A DNA stretch of 64,000 nt from Rhodococcus sp. B7740 (GTDB lineage: Bacteria; Actinomycetota; Actinomycetes; Mycobacteriales; Mycobacteriaceae): NCBI RefSeq assembly GCF_000954115.1, contig NZ_CP010797.1, forward strand, positions 4,960,001-5,024,000. The letters run 5' to 3'. Positions 45,735 to 54,861 of the stretch are shown here, piece by piece. Both the position numbers and the translations under genes were made by a program. Position 1 is the stretch's first letter, and the number at the start of each line of letters is the position of its first letter. The notes below the pieces were generated by a model. It ran no database searches, had not been told where the DNA came from, and saw nothing but the letters and a program-made list of their open reading frames with translations.

Positions 45735-46286
45735 CTACCGCCGCTTGTCGACGTGCAGTTGAATGCGGGTGGCGACGTGTGTATCGGCGAGTGATTCGGC
45801 CACGAATGCGGCCCGTGATTCGGCTCGGGCGGTGAATGCGACGACATCGAAATCTGCTGCAGCATAGACGGATACAGCAACAGTAGGCATCCCGCGATCG
45901 TCGATCGCCGTACCGCGGGCGCGTCGAACACCGGGGAACTCGGCCAACTCCGCGGCGACGCCCGAGGCGATGGCGCTCAGATCCACGTGCGCCGAGAAAT
46001 GGGGCTCCTCGATGACGCTTGCTGTTCCGGTCGTGCGCGGAGAGAAGTTGCCGATCAACAGGAGCAGCGCCGCGACTACTGCGATGCAGACAACCACAGC
46101 CAGCGTCGGCTCCCACCAGCCCTGTTCCGGTAGTTCCGAAATTCGTGCACGGTCGAAGCGAGACAGCATTTCTCGCGCCCACGGAACGTCGTAGTGCCAG
46201 GCAAGCGCGAATCCGCCACCCGCGATCAACCCCACCCCGGCCACGATCGCGAGCAGTCGATCGACACCGGCGACGAACGTCTTCAT
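45735..46286 (-). CDS. DUF6286-like membrane protein
   Basis: Protein of 183 residues with two membrane segments (LLAIVAGVGLIAGGGFAL, WWEPTLAVVVCIAVVAALLLL) and a C-terminal soluble region. The start ATG 46286 overlaps the stop of the preceding Asp23-type gene (TGATG). In actinobacteria DUF6286 proteins are found beside Asp23/Gls24 envelope-stress proteins, and this arrangement matches. The function is unknown, probably an envelope or stress-linked complex. Confidence 0.7.
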   Translation of the reverse strand: MKTFVAGVDRLLAIVAGVGLIAGGGFALAWHYDVPWAREMLSRFDRARISELPEQGWWEPTLAVVVCIAVVAALLLLIGNFSPRTTGTASVIEEPHFSAHVDLSAIASGVAAELAEFPGVRRARGTAIDDRGMPTVAVSVYAAADFDVVAFTARAESRAAFVAESLADTHVATRIQLHVDKRR

Positions 46287-47218
46287 CACGACACCCTCGT
46301 CGGAGCTGCCACCGACTGCTTCACCGTCAGGCGTCGCCCGCCCGCAGCAACCGACAGTGTCGGAGCGAGCGCCTCGCGGACGTCGACGTCGACACGGTCG
46401 GCATCGTAAGCAGCATCCCGCTCGACTCGCACCTCGATCTTCCTGCGCGTGACGACGCTGTGGGCGTCCACCACTCCGCGCGTGGACTGCGCTGCAGCAC
46501 TGCACAATCGGGCGATATCCGTGGCTGTGGCCCAGACCGTCGACGCGCCCAGGCCGGAATGCGTCTTCGTGCGCGGCTTGACCCCGATGAACACGAGGAT
46601 CAGCCCGGCGACGACGGCGGCGATCGCGGCGGCGATCATCCAACTCTGCCAGTGCAATCCGGCTGTCCAGGACACAGCGTCGGCGATCCATCGACGTCCG
46701 CCGAGGTGGCCGTGCGCGATCAGGAACTCCCTCCCGGCGACGAAGGCGAGACCGAGAAGCGCGAATCCCAACAACAGTGCCACCGGCATCGCTGCGGGCC
46801 CGGCCGTGGGTGGACGAGGTGGAATCGCCTGCGATTCTTCGGTATCCGAGCTCGACGAGGAACCGCTGTCCAGTGTGGCGTCCGATACCAGGACGTTCAC
46901 TCGATGCACGTGCAGCCCCGTCATCGTCGCCAACGCGGCCTCGACGGCGGCGTGCACGGACGCGGTCACCTCGGTGATCTGCGACGGCCAGGTCACACCG
47001 ATGTAGAGGTTGACTGCGATCGTGTCCTCGCCGAGGGTGACGTCGGCGCGGGGGAGTTCTCGGCCCGTCAGTCGCGAGAAGCCGCCGGTGGTGCGCGTGA
47101 CCCGAGGATCCTTCAGTGCCGCCGCGATGGCGGTCCGAGAAATGGCCCGATCCTTGATCTCGACGCTGCCACGCATCTCGCGGCCGTCGTCGACCTCGTC
47201 GGGTCCAGCCTGCGTCAT
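46286..47218 (-). CDS. Asp23/Gls24-family protein with membrane segments
   Basis: Protein of 310 residues. The N-terminal 115 residues look like an Asp23 domain (RGSVEIKDRAISRTAIAAA, ITEVTASVHAAVEAALATMTG, RVNVLVSDA). A Ser/Pro linker, two membrane helices and a DUF6286-like tail follow. AAAGGA precedes ATG 47218. In Firmicutes Asp23 proteins attach to the membrane and are linked to cell-wall stress; here the domain carries its own membrane part. It is coupled to the next gene by a one-base overlap. Confidence 0.7.
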   Translation of the reverse strand: MTQAGPDEVDDGREMRGSVEIKDRAISRTAIAAALKDPRVTRTTGGFSRLTGRELPRADVTLGEDTIAVNLYIGVTWPSQITEVTASVHAAVEAALATMTGLHVHRVNVLVSDATLDSGSSSSSDTEESQAIPPRPPTAGPAAMPVALLLGFALLGLAFVAGREFLIAHGHLGGRRWIADAVSWTAGLHWQSWMIAAAIAAVVAGLILVFIGVKPRTKTHSGLGASTVWATATDIARLCSAAAQSTRGVVDAHSVVTRRKIEVRVERDAAYDADRVDVDVREALAPTLSVAAGGRRLTVKQSVAAPTRVS

Positions 47219-47337
47219 CACCGAGAATCCTTTGCGCCGGTCGCGGGTCGCTGTGGTGCGGCACGCGCTCCACAACTGTAGTGACGACCGTCTGCGGATG
47301 ATGTCACGAGAGTAATTGTTCCTGGCATACTGCCACC

Positions 47338-48567
47338 GTGTCGGAAATTGTGCGGGTGACCGCGTCGGATATTGCGTCGGCCGAGGAGCTGCTGGAGCCG
47401 GTCATGCGCCGGACCCCCGTGGTGGCCTCGCGAATTCTGTCGGACCTCACCGGCCACGAGGTGCGCCTGAAGTGCGAGAACCTGCAGCGCACCGGATCGT
47501 TCAAGCCGCGCGGGGCGTACAACCGCATCGCCCGGCTCGACGCCGAGCAGCGTGCACGCGGGGTCGTCGCGGCCAGTGCCGGCAATCATGCGCAGGGCGT
47601 CGCCTGGGCCGCGTCGCAGGTGGGGATCGACTCGACTGTGTTCATGCCGGTCGGAGTGTCGCTACCAAAGCTCGTCGCCACCAAGGCCTACGGCGCAACG
47701 GTTCATCTGGTGGGCAACACGGTGGACGAGGCACTGAAGTCGGCGCGGGAGTTCGCCGAACGCACCGGTGCCACTCTCATTCATCCGTTCGACCATCTCG
47801 ACATCGTCGCGGGGCAGGCGACGCTCGGTACCGAGCTGCTCCAACAGATGCCGGACGTCGGCACCATCGTGATTCCCACCGGCGGTGGGGGACTGCTGGC
47901 CGGCGTCGCCGCTGCGGTGAAGCTGACCAAACCCGATATCAGGATCGTCGGGGTACAGGCCGAGGGTGCTGCCGCTTGGCCGGCGTCGCTGAAGGCGGGC
48001 CATCCCATTGCGTTGACATCGATGTCGACGATGGCCGACGGCATCGCGATCGGCCTGCCCGGATCGGTGCCGTTCGATCACGTGCAGGGCTGGGTCGACG
48101 ACGTGGTGACCGTGAGCGAGGATGCGCTCTCTCGCGCGTTGGTGCTGTGCATCGAGCGAGCGAAACTCATCGTGGAGCCGGCGGGTGCCGCGGCGGTGGC
48201 AGCGCTGATGACGCATTCCGCGGACGAACTCGGATTGACCGGCTCCGTGTGTGCCGTCCTCTCCGGCGGGAACATCGACCCGCTGCTGCTCACCCACGTG
48301 ATCACCCACGGTCTCCGGGCGGGTGGACGTTATCTCGCTGTACGCGTGACCATTTCGGACAAGCCGGGCGGACTCACCGGCGTACTCGGAGTGGTGCGTG
48401 ATGCCGGGGCCAGCGTCGTCGACGTCGTCCACTCCCGTACCGGCGGACGCCTTGGGCTCGAGGAGGTCGACGTGATGTTGACCGTCGAGACCCGCGGACC
48501 CGACCATCGAGGTTCGGTGCTCGACGCCTTGGGTGCGGCCGGCTACGCAGTGCACGTCGAGAACTGA
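47338..48567 (+). CDS. ilvA: Threonine ammonia-lyase (threonine dehydratase)
   Basis: PLP enzyme of 409 residues that deaminates threonine to 2-oxobutanoate. The PLP lysine is in CENLQRTGSFKPRGAYNR, the cofactor phosphate loop is PTGGGGLLAGVA, and SAGNHAQGVAWAA is also seen. The C-terminal region (about 325-409) is a single ACT-like regulatory domain (RVTISDKPGGLTGVLGVVRD). This length and single ACT domain match the short form (TdcB/Tyr-type) rather than the two-ACT IlvA of E. coli. The start is GTG 47338. It stands alone, divergent from the Asp23 gene. Confidence 0.92.
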   Translation: MSEIVRVTASDIASAEELLEPVMRRTPVVASRILSDLTGHEVRLKCENLQRTGSFKPRGAYNRIARLDAEQRARGVVAASAGNHAQGVAWAASQVGIDSTVFMPVGVSLPKLVATKAYGATVHLVGNTVDEALKSAREFAERTGATLIHPFDHLDIVAGQATLGTELLQQMPDVGTIVIPTGGGGLLAGVAAAVKLTKPDIRIVGVQAEGAAAWPASLKAGHPIALTSMSTMADGIAIGLPGSVPFDHVQGWVDDVVTVSEDALSRALVLCIERAKLIVEPAGAAAVAALMTHSADELGLTGSVCAVLSGGNIDPLLLTHVITHGLRAGGRYLAVRVTISDKPGGLTGVLGVVRDAGASVVDVVHSRTGGRLGLEEVDVMLTVETRGPDHRGSVLDALGAAGYAVHVEN

Positions 48568-48589
48568 CCCGGTTATCGAGACGACCGAT

Positions 48590-49828
48590 TCAACGACGCA
48601 GGCTTCGACGGATCACCTGGCCGACACGTGAACCTGCACTACGCAAGAAGAACAGTGCCGGTGTCCAGTAGCTTCGACGAATCGCTGTGTGCACGGCCCG
48701 CTGCAGGTCGACGTCGGTGACACCGGACGCGTCCATCGCGGCGAGTGCGGTTCTCAGGTAGCCGCGATCGCGGCTTCTCAGATCCATTCGATGAACAGCG
48801 CGTACATCGATGATCTCGGGGAACGTCGTGCACTGTGCACCTGCGGCCGCCAACCCGATCCGGGTGCGAACGCATTTGGCGCATCTGCCGCAGTTGGAGG
48901 CTCCATCGAGGTTCTCCCAGCAGACCCGCAGATGGTTCATCGCGGTCCGGTTCTCGCCGATCCGACGAATCTTGCCCAGACGGTGCAGTTCGAGTTCGTG
49001 GTGCTCGAACTCGACTGTGCCACTCGACCACAAGGGGTCGAGGTCGGGATGAGAGCCCCACGGTGTGAGTTCCTCGCGGCAGTTCGACGACGGGATGATG
49101 ACAGTGCTCAGGTGTTGCGACAACGCCAGACCGACGTGCGCCAATGCGGCACCGTGAAAGTCGTATCCCCAGTCGAGCGGTAGTCGGTCGCCGAAGGCCG
49201 ACCTCATCGTGGTCTTGACCTCGATCAACGGTTTGCCCAACTCCGCCGCCGACTCCCTGGCTGCGGCCGAGGCCCTGGCCGCCAGGTTCTCGTCGTCGAC
49301 ATCGATGTCGAAACCGTGCACGAAGATCAGGTGAGTGATGCGATCCGATTCCGTGATCGCCGAGTAGAAGCTGTCGACGCCGCCGCTGAAGAAGCACCCC
49401 ACTCCTGTCGCGCCGGTGGCGACTCGGCCGGGTTCGGCGGAGATCGACACTTCTCGAAAACGCTTGGGATACCAGTCGAGGAAGACCTTCTGAGCCCCGG
49501 ATGCACCTCGAAGTGCGGTCGAATCCACGGGGCCGTCGAACGTGATGTCCCAACCCTTGCGCATTCCGGCCGTCAGGAGCGGCGGAAGCCAGGGGGTGGC
49601 GGAATGGTCGAGCGAATAATTGGACTCCGTCGTCACTCGAGTCTCGACACCCGACGGAGTCGTTATTCGCGCGGTGATGCGGTCGGCGTCGGTGCCTTCG
49701 ACATGCACCGCCATCGGGCTGATCACGGTGGAGAGTGTGCCACAGGGAGAGTTGTCCAGACCGGATTCGTCTCGACGGGCCCCTTCAGGACCGGCTGGTA
49801 GCTTGAGCAGCGACTTGAACCAGGACAT
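48590..49828 (-). CDS. QueC-like PP-loop ATPase of unknown role
   Basis: Protein of about 412 residues. An N-terminal domain of some 140 residues with no recognised family comes before a PP-loop domain that starts at VGCFFSGGVDSFYSAI, the ATP-pyrophosphatase signature SGGxDS. Four cysteines in CWENLDGASNCGRCAKC match the zinc site of QueC (7-cyano-7-deazaguanine synthase). No other queuosine genes are present. I start it at ATG 49828 (SWFKSLLKLPAG); ATG 49714 is an alternative, and neither has a strong ribosome site. The gene is divergent from the Emb gene with only 17 bases between start codons, so promoters must lie in coding sequence or the mRNA is leaderless. Confidence 0.7.
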   Translation of the reverse strand: MSWFKSLLKLPAGPEGARRDESGLDNSPCGTLSTVISPMAVHVEGTDADRITARITTPSGVETRVTTESNYSLDHSATPWLPPLLTAGMRKGWDITFDGPVDSTALRGASGAQKVFLDWYPKRFREVSISAEPGRVATGATGVGCFFSGGVDSFYSAITESDRITHLIFVHGFDIDVDDENLAARASAAARESAAELGKPLIEVKTTMRSAFGDRLPLDWGYDFHGAALAHVGLALSQHLSTVIIPSSNCREELTPWGSHPDLDPLWSSGTVEFEHHELELHRLGKIRRIGENRTAMNHLRVCWENLDGASNCGRCAKCVRTRIGLAAAGAQCTTFPEIIDVRAVHRMDLRSRDRGYLRTALAAMDASGVTDVDLQRAVHTAIRRSYWTPALFFLRSAGSRVGQVIRRSLRR

Positions 49829-49845
49829 CGGTGGGAGATATTTGC

Positions 49846-52800
49846 ATGGCTCGGCTCGTCGCGATCGTCTCCGCTGTCCTGGGAATCCTGTTGACGATCG
49901 CGATACCGCTGCTGCCGATCGAGCAACAGCAGTCCTCCCTGACCTGGCCGCAGAGTGAGACGATCGGCAGCGTCGAAGCTCCGCTCGTCGGCTACACCCC
50001 CATCGGCGTCGACGCGACGATTCCGTGTGCTGCCGTCGAACAGTTGCCCGGCGGCGGTCTGTTGTTGTCGACCTCGCCCAAGGGATCGCCCGACGCCTAT
50101 CGCTACGGTCTCGTTGCCGAGGTGACGGGCGGTGAGGCATCGCAACTGAAGGTGACGTTGCGTGATTCGGTCCTCCTCGAGAAGCCGGTCTCCGAACTGA
50201 CCGACTGCGCGTTGACGATCACCTCGAACGGTACGGCGACCACGGTCGGGCTGACCGACGCCGAGACCACCACTCGCGAGGGCGATGTTCGGCCGCAGCT
50301 GGTCGGAGTCTTCAGCGATCTTCGAGGCACCGTCGACGGCCTCACGCTGACAGCCCAGCTCGACAGTCGATTCTCGTCGACCCCGAGCGCGCTGAAGTGG
50401 TTCGCGATGATCGTCGGTGTGCTCGCCACGGGCATCTCTCTGGTGGCGCTGCACCGCCTCGACCTGTCCGACGGCAGGCGCGCCCGACGCTTCCTCCCTC
50501 GTCGATGGTGGACGTTCGGCGTGGCCGACGGCGTGGTGATCGGGACCCTGCTGGTGTGGCACCTCATCGGTGCGAACACCTCCGACGACGGTTACCAGCT
50601 GGGCATGGCGCGCACGGCCGATCACGCCGGGTACATGGCCAACTACTTTCGCTACTTCGGCGTTCCCGAGACACCTTTCGGCACACCGCTGTACGACATG
50701 TTCACCCTCCTCTCGCACGTCTCGACGGCCAGCGTGTGGATGCGGTTGCCGACGCTGATCTGCGCTGTCGTGGCATGGCTCGTCATCAGCCGTGAGGTGA
50801 TCCCGCGGCTCGGTGCGGCCGCTCGCGCGTCCAAGACGGCGCTGTGGACCGGCGGTCTGGTGATGCTCGCGTTCTGGCTGCCGTACAACAACGGCTTGCG
50901 CCCTGAGCCGTTCGTGGCGCTCGGAGTGTTGCTGACGTGGTGCTCGGTGGAGCGCTCGATCGCCACCCGCAGGTTGCTGCCCGCAGCCGCGGCGATTCTG
51001 ATCGCGGCGTTGACGGTCACGTGCGGACCCTCCGGATTCATCTGCTTCGCGCCGTTGATCGCCGGGGCTCGGCCGGTGTTGCAGATCGTCGTCGCCCGCG
51101 CGCGTGACTTGGGTTATCGAACACCGGGCAGCACGACACTGGGAGCGGTGACGCTGCTCGCCCCGCTGGTCGCGTCGGGCACGGTTGTATTGGTGTTCGC
51201 GTTCGGCAACCAGACCGTGGCGGGCATGCTCGAGATGCAGCGTGTGCACAACGCGGCCGGTCCGAGCCAGGCCTGGTTCGACGAGTACCTGCGCTACCAG
51301 TGGCTGATGAACCTGGACATCGACGGCTCGCTCGCGCGTCGCTTCGGGGTGTTCGTCATGATCGTCTCGCTGATCGCAGTGGTCGTGGCGATGCTGCGCA
51401 AGGGCGGCAAGATCCCCGGTACCGCAACGGGTCCGGCACGGCGGATCGTCGGCATCACCGTCGGCGCGATGGCCCTGATGATGATCACCCCCACCAAGTG
51501 GACCCACCACTTCGGTGTCTTCGCCGGACTCGCCGCATCGGTTGCAGTACTGGCAGCGGTGGCGACCGGTGCCGCGGTGCTGCGCTCGCGACGCAACCGA
51601 CTCCTGTTCGCTGCTGCGGTCTCGTTTCTGCTGGCCGTCGCGTTCACCGGAACCAACGGCTACTGGTACGTATCGGCGTGGGGAGTTCCGTTCTGGGACA
51701 AGCCGATCCTCGTTGCCGGCCTGGGCATCTCGACCATGTTCCTCGGCCTGACCCTGCTGCTGTTGCTCGCAGCGGTCTGGTTCCATCTTCGTGCGCCCTA
51801 TGTGCGCACCGACACTCCGATGGCACGTTGGTGGTCGGTGCCGCCGATCGCGGTGGCGGCCGCTCTGATGGTGCTGCTGGCCGTGGCATCGATGGCCAAA
51901 GGCGCGGTGGCGCAATGGCCGTCGTACTCGATCGCGAAGTCGAACCTCTCCGCGCTGGCCGGGAACACGTGCGGTCTCGCCAACGACGTACTGCTCGAAA
52001 CCGACCCCAATGCCGATGTGCTGCAACCGGTGAGCGGCGACGCATTCGCCGCGCTGGGTGCCGAGAACGACGGATTCACCCCGAACGGCGTTGCGGGTGA
52101 TCTGACGGCCGACAAGGAGGCGTCGGCATCGGGTACCTCGAACACCGTCGACACCGAGGAGCAACAGCAGCCGGCGTCGACCACCGGTGCCGGAACCGGT
52201 GGCAGCGCACTGCCGTACGGCCTCGATCCGGAGTCCGTGCCGGTGCTCGGCTCGTTCGGGTCCGACACCCCCGCCACACTGACGACCGGCTGGTACGCGT
52301 TGCCTGCCGATCCGGGCGACCTGATCTCCATCGCCGCTGCCGGACGCATCCGCTCGGTGGACTCCGACGGCATCGTCACCTACGGGCAGAGCCTCGAACT
52401 CGAGTACGGAGTGGACGGGCAGGCGCAGGGGCGGGTGACGCCCATCGACATCGGTCCGACGCCGTCCTGGCGCAACCTGCGTGTACCCATGGATCGGATT
52501 CCGGCCGGCACCAACATGATTCGCCTGGTGCTCTCCGACACCGATCGCGATCCCGACCAGTGGTTGGCGATCACGCCGCCCCGAGTTCCGCGTACTCAGA
52601 CGCTGAACGAGGTCGTCGGCCGTGACGCTCCGGTGATGCTCGACTGGGAGGTCGGGTTCAACTTCCCGTGCCAGCATCCGTTCGACCATCGCCTCGGGGT
52701 TGCCGAAATTCCGCAGTACCGGGTACTGCCGGACCGCAGCGGTGCCGTCATCACCAACGCATGGCAGGACCACTTCGGCGGCGGGCCGCTCGGGTGGATC

Positions 52801-52977
52801 GACATCGTTGCCTCCGCCCGCACCATCCCGTCGTATCTGTCCGGCGACTGGGACCGCGACTGGGGGTCGATCGAGCAGTACACCCCGTACGACGAAGCGG
52901 CGCAGGCGGCGCAGATCACAGCAGAAGAGGTGCAGCGTTCGGGTCTGTGGACGCCCGGTCCGATCAAGACCGGTTAA
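49846..52977 (+). CDS. Arabinosyltransferase of the Emb (GT53) family
   Basis: Membrane protein of 1043 residues, close to the usual 1050-1100. It has an N-terminal helix (LVAIVSAVLGILLTIA), an exported segment of about 160 residues, then some 13 helices, and a large C-terminal exported domain. The catalytic motif after the second helix is seen as IGANTSDDGYQLGMAR (Asp-Asp pair). The family builds the arabinan of arabinogalactan and lipoarabinomannan from decaprenyl-phosphoryl arabinose, and is the ethambutol target. GGGAG precedes ATG 49846. Which of EmbA, B or C it matches cannot be settled by eye. A small Rhodococcus-type locus with a single emb is likely. Confidence 0.88.
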   Translation: MARLVAIVSAVLGILLTIAIPLLPIEQQQSSLTWPQSETIGSVEAPLVGYTPIGVDATIPCAAVEQLPGGGLLLSTSPKGSPDAYRYGLVAEVTGGEASQLKVTLRDSVLLEKPVSELTDCALTITSNGTATTVGLTDAETTTREGDVRPQLVGVFSDLRGTVDGLTLTAQLDSRFSSTPSALKWFAMIVGVLATGISLVALHRLDLSDGRRARRFLPRRWWTFGVADGVVIGTLLVWHLIGANTSDDGYQLGMARTADHAGYMANYFRYFGVPETPFGTPLYDMFTLLSHVSTASVWMRLPTLICAVVAWLVISREVIPRLGAAARASKTALWTGGLVMLAFWLPYNNGLRPEPFVALGVLLTWCSVERSIATRRLLPAAAAILIAALTVTCGPSGFICFAPLIAGARPVLQIVVARARDLGYRTPGSTTLGAVTLLAPLVASGTVVLVFAFGNQTVAGMLEMQRVHNAAGPSQAWFDEYLRYQWLMNLDIDGSLARRFGVFVMIVSLIAVVVAMLRKGGKIPGTATGPARRIVGITVGAMALMMITPTKWTHHFGVFAGLAASVAVLAAVATGAAVLRSRRNRLLFAAAVSFLLAVAFTGTNGYWYVSAWGVPFWDKPILVAGLGISTMFLGLTLLLLLAAVWFHLRAPYVRTDTPMARWWSVPPIAVAAALMVLLAVASMAKGAVAQWPSYSIAKSNLSALAGNTCGLANDVLLETDPNADVLQPVSGDAFAALGAENDGFTPNGVAGDLTADKEASASGTSNTVDTEEQQQPASTTGAGTGGSALPYGLDPESVPVLGSFGSDTPATLTTGWYALPADPGDLISIAAAGRIRSVDSDGIVTYGQSLELEYGVDGQAQGRVTPIDIGPTPSWRNLRVPMDRIPAGTNMIRLVLSDTDRDPDQWLAITPPRVPRTQTLNEVVGRDAPVMLDWEVGFNFPCQHPFDHRLGVAEIPQYRVLPDRSGAVITNAWQDHFGGGPLGWIDIVASARTIPSYLSGDWDRDWGSIEQYTPYDEAAQAAQITAEEVQRSGLWTPGPIKTG

Positions 52978-53032
52978 TCTCTACGCGTTCGGAAGTCCTT
53001 ACACCGACCAGGAGAGAAACGGGGATAGGGCA

Positions 53033-54001
53033 ATGGCGAACGCTATAGAAGTAGAGGACCTCGTACTTCGGTACGGCAAGAACGTCGCGCTCGACGGGAT
53101 CGATTTCACCGTTCCGGAGGGCACGGTGCTCGGTGTGCTCGGCCCCAACGGTGCCGGAAAGACCACGGCGGTCCGTATTCTCGCCACCCTGCTGCAGGCG
53201 ACATCGGGCTCGGCCAGAATCTTCGGACTCGACGTGCATTCGCAGGCGAACGAGGTGCGGAGCACGATCGGACTGACCGGCCAGTTCGCGGCCGTGGACG
53301 AGTACCTGACCGGGTACGAGAACCTCGAGATGGTCGGCCGACTGTTCGGCCTCCGCAAGGCCGAAGCCAGGAAGCGCGCCGACGAGTTGCTCGTGCGTTT
53401 CGACCTCGAGTACGCCCGTGACCGCACCGCCAAGCAGTACTCGGGAGGTATGCGTCGGCGACTCGACATCGCGGCCAGCCTGATCGGGCGACCACGAGTG
53501 GTGTTCCTCGACGAACCCACCACCGGACTCGATCCGCGCAGCCGGATCACCATGTGGGAGTTCATCGCAGATCTCGTCCGTGACGGAACCACCATTCTGT
53601 TGACCACCCAGTACCTCGAAGAGGCCGACCGGCTGGCCGATTCGATCATCGTGTTGAACAAGGGCAAGATCATCGCCCGCGGCACAGCGGACGAGCTCAA
53701 GGCGCAAACGGGCGGCGAGCGAGTCGAATTCGTGCTCACCGATCGATCTCAGGCCGATCGCGCGATGCAGATCCTGGCCCCGATCGGCGTCGAGCCGCCC
53801 ACTCTCGACGATCAGGTCGGCCGGATCGTCATGCCCGTCAACGGGGGATCGAAGGACCTGTCGACCGCACTGGTCGAGCTCGAAGCGAACGGAATCGAGG
53901 TCGTCGACGTCGGTCTGCGACGGCCGAATCTCGACGATGTGTTCCTGAGTCTGACCGGTCAGACCACCGGCGAGCCCGAGACGGCGGAGGAAGAGAAATG
54001 A
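53033..54001 (+). CDS. ABC exporter ATPase, DrrA type
   Basis: Protein of 322 residues. Walker A GPNGAGKTTAV, the signature YSGGMRRRLDIA, Walker B VVFLDEPTTGLD and the H-loop region TTQYLEEADRLAD are intact. The Gly-Gly-Met-Arg-Arg-Arg signature and the C-terminal extra domain (about 230-322) are typical of daunorubicin-resistance-type ATPases, which export drugs or lipids. The ATG at 53033 has GGAG upstream. It overlaps its permease gene by four bases. The position directly after emb suggests a possible role in envelope lipid or glycan export, but drug efflux is equally possible. Confidence 0.88.
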   Translation: MANAIEVEDLVLRYGKNVALDGIDFTVPEGTVLGVLGPNGAGKTTAVRILATLLQATSGSARIFGLDVHSQANEVRSTIGLTGQFAAVDEYLTGYENLEMVGRLFGLRKAEARKRADELLVRFDLEYARDRTAKQYSGGMRRRLDIAASLIGRPRVVFLDEPTTGLDPRSRITMWEFIADLVRDGTTILLTTQYLEEADRLADSIIVLNKGKIIARGTADELKAQTGGERVEFVLTDRSQADRAMQILAPIGVEPPTLDDQVGRIVMPVNGGSKDLSTALVELEANGIEVVDVGLRRPNLDDVFLSLTGQTTGEPETAEEEK

Positions 54002-54792
54002 GCAACGTCCTTCTGGATTCCGCGATCATCACCAAGCGAAATCTGATCAAGCTCAAGCGAGTTCCCGATCTGCTGTTCTTCGCCACGCTCTCCCCGATCA
54101 TGTTCGTCCTGCTGTTCGCCTATGTCTTCGGCAGCGCGATCGAGGTACCCGGCATCGACTACAAGAGTTTCCTGATGGGCGGCATCTTCGTGCAGACGAT
54201 GATCTTCGGTGCCTCCATCACCGGGTCTTCGCTGGCCGAGGATCTGCAGAAGGGCGTGATGGATCGGTTCCGGTCGTTGCCGATGGCACGTTCGGCCGTC
54301 GTCATCGGGCGCACCGCCGCCGATGTCGGAAACAACATCGTCACCATCACGATCATGTCGATCACCGGCCTGATCGTGGGTTGGCGAATCACGTCGTCGT
54401 TCTTCGACGCTCTGCTCGGGTACGTGCTGCTGCTGCTGTTCGCCTATTCGATCTCGTGGGTGATGGCGCTGGTGGGCTTGATCGTGCGCTCGCCGGAGAT
54501 CTTCAACAACGCGTCGTTCATCGTGATCTTTCCGTTGACGTTCATCGCCAACACCTTCGTCCCGATCGACAACTTCCCCAGCGTGCTCAAGACGATCGCC
54601 GAGTGGAATCCGATCTCGTCGGTGACGCTGGCGGTGCGAGAGCAGTTCGGCAACACCAACCCGATGGCGCCGCCGCCGGAGGTCTGGCCACTGCAGAACC
54701 CCGTGCTCTACACCCTCATCTGGGTGGTGTTGATGCTCGTGGTGTTCGTGCCGCTGTCGGTACGCAAGTACCAGAAGACGATGACCGCCTGA
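53998..54792 (+). CDS. ABC-2 type exporter permease, DrrB type
   Basis: Protein of 264 residues with six membrane helices and the ABC-2 signature: LMGGIFVQTMIFGASITG, DLQKGVMDRFRSLPMAR, NASFIVIFPLTFIANTFVP and a terminal basic tail. Two copies would pair with two ATPases from 53033-54001. The ATG overlaps the ATPase stop (ATGA). A strong hairpin follows 14 bases after the stop. Confidence 0.88.
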   Translation: MSNVLLDSAIITKRNLIKLKRVPDLLFFATLSPIMFVLLFAYVFGSAIEVPGIDYKSFLMGGIFVQTMIFGASITGSSLAEDLQKGVMDRFRSLPMARSAVVIGRTAADVGNNIVTITIMSITGLIVGWRITSSFFDALLGYVLLLLFAYSISWVMALVGLIVRSPEIFNNASFIVIFPLTFIANTFVPIDNFPSVLKTIAEWNPISSVTLAVREQFGNTNPMAPPPEVWPLQNPVLYTLIWVVLMLVVFVPLSVRKYQKTMTA

Positions 54793-54805
54793 CATCGACG
54801 CAGAA

Positions 54806-54840
54806 AAGCACCCCCGGTCGCTCGGCAACCGGGGGTGCTT
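54806..54840. terminator. Bidirectional terminator between permease and greA
   Basis: AAGCACCCCCGGT (54806-54818) and ACCGGGGGTGCTT (54828-54840) form a perfect 13-bp stem with a 9-base loop. On the minus strand it is followed by a further TT, so it is a good terminator for greA; on the plus strand it ends the ABC genes with a short T-tract. Confidence 0.9.
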
Positions 54841-54861
54841 CGATGTCTTCTGGGGAAAGGC

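Noticed and set aside
45735-47273. Single 512-residue protein read through both Asp23 and DUF6286 regions
   Set aside because: In this frame the first two-thirds is shadow; the real Asp23 gene is in another frame with its own ribosome site, and the two genes meet at TGATG.
49723-52773. Thousand-codon open frame antisense to emb
   Set aside because: It is a composition effect opposite a gene with intact Emb motifs; the product is Arg/Gln/His-rich with no domain.
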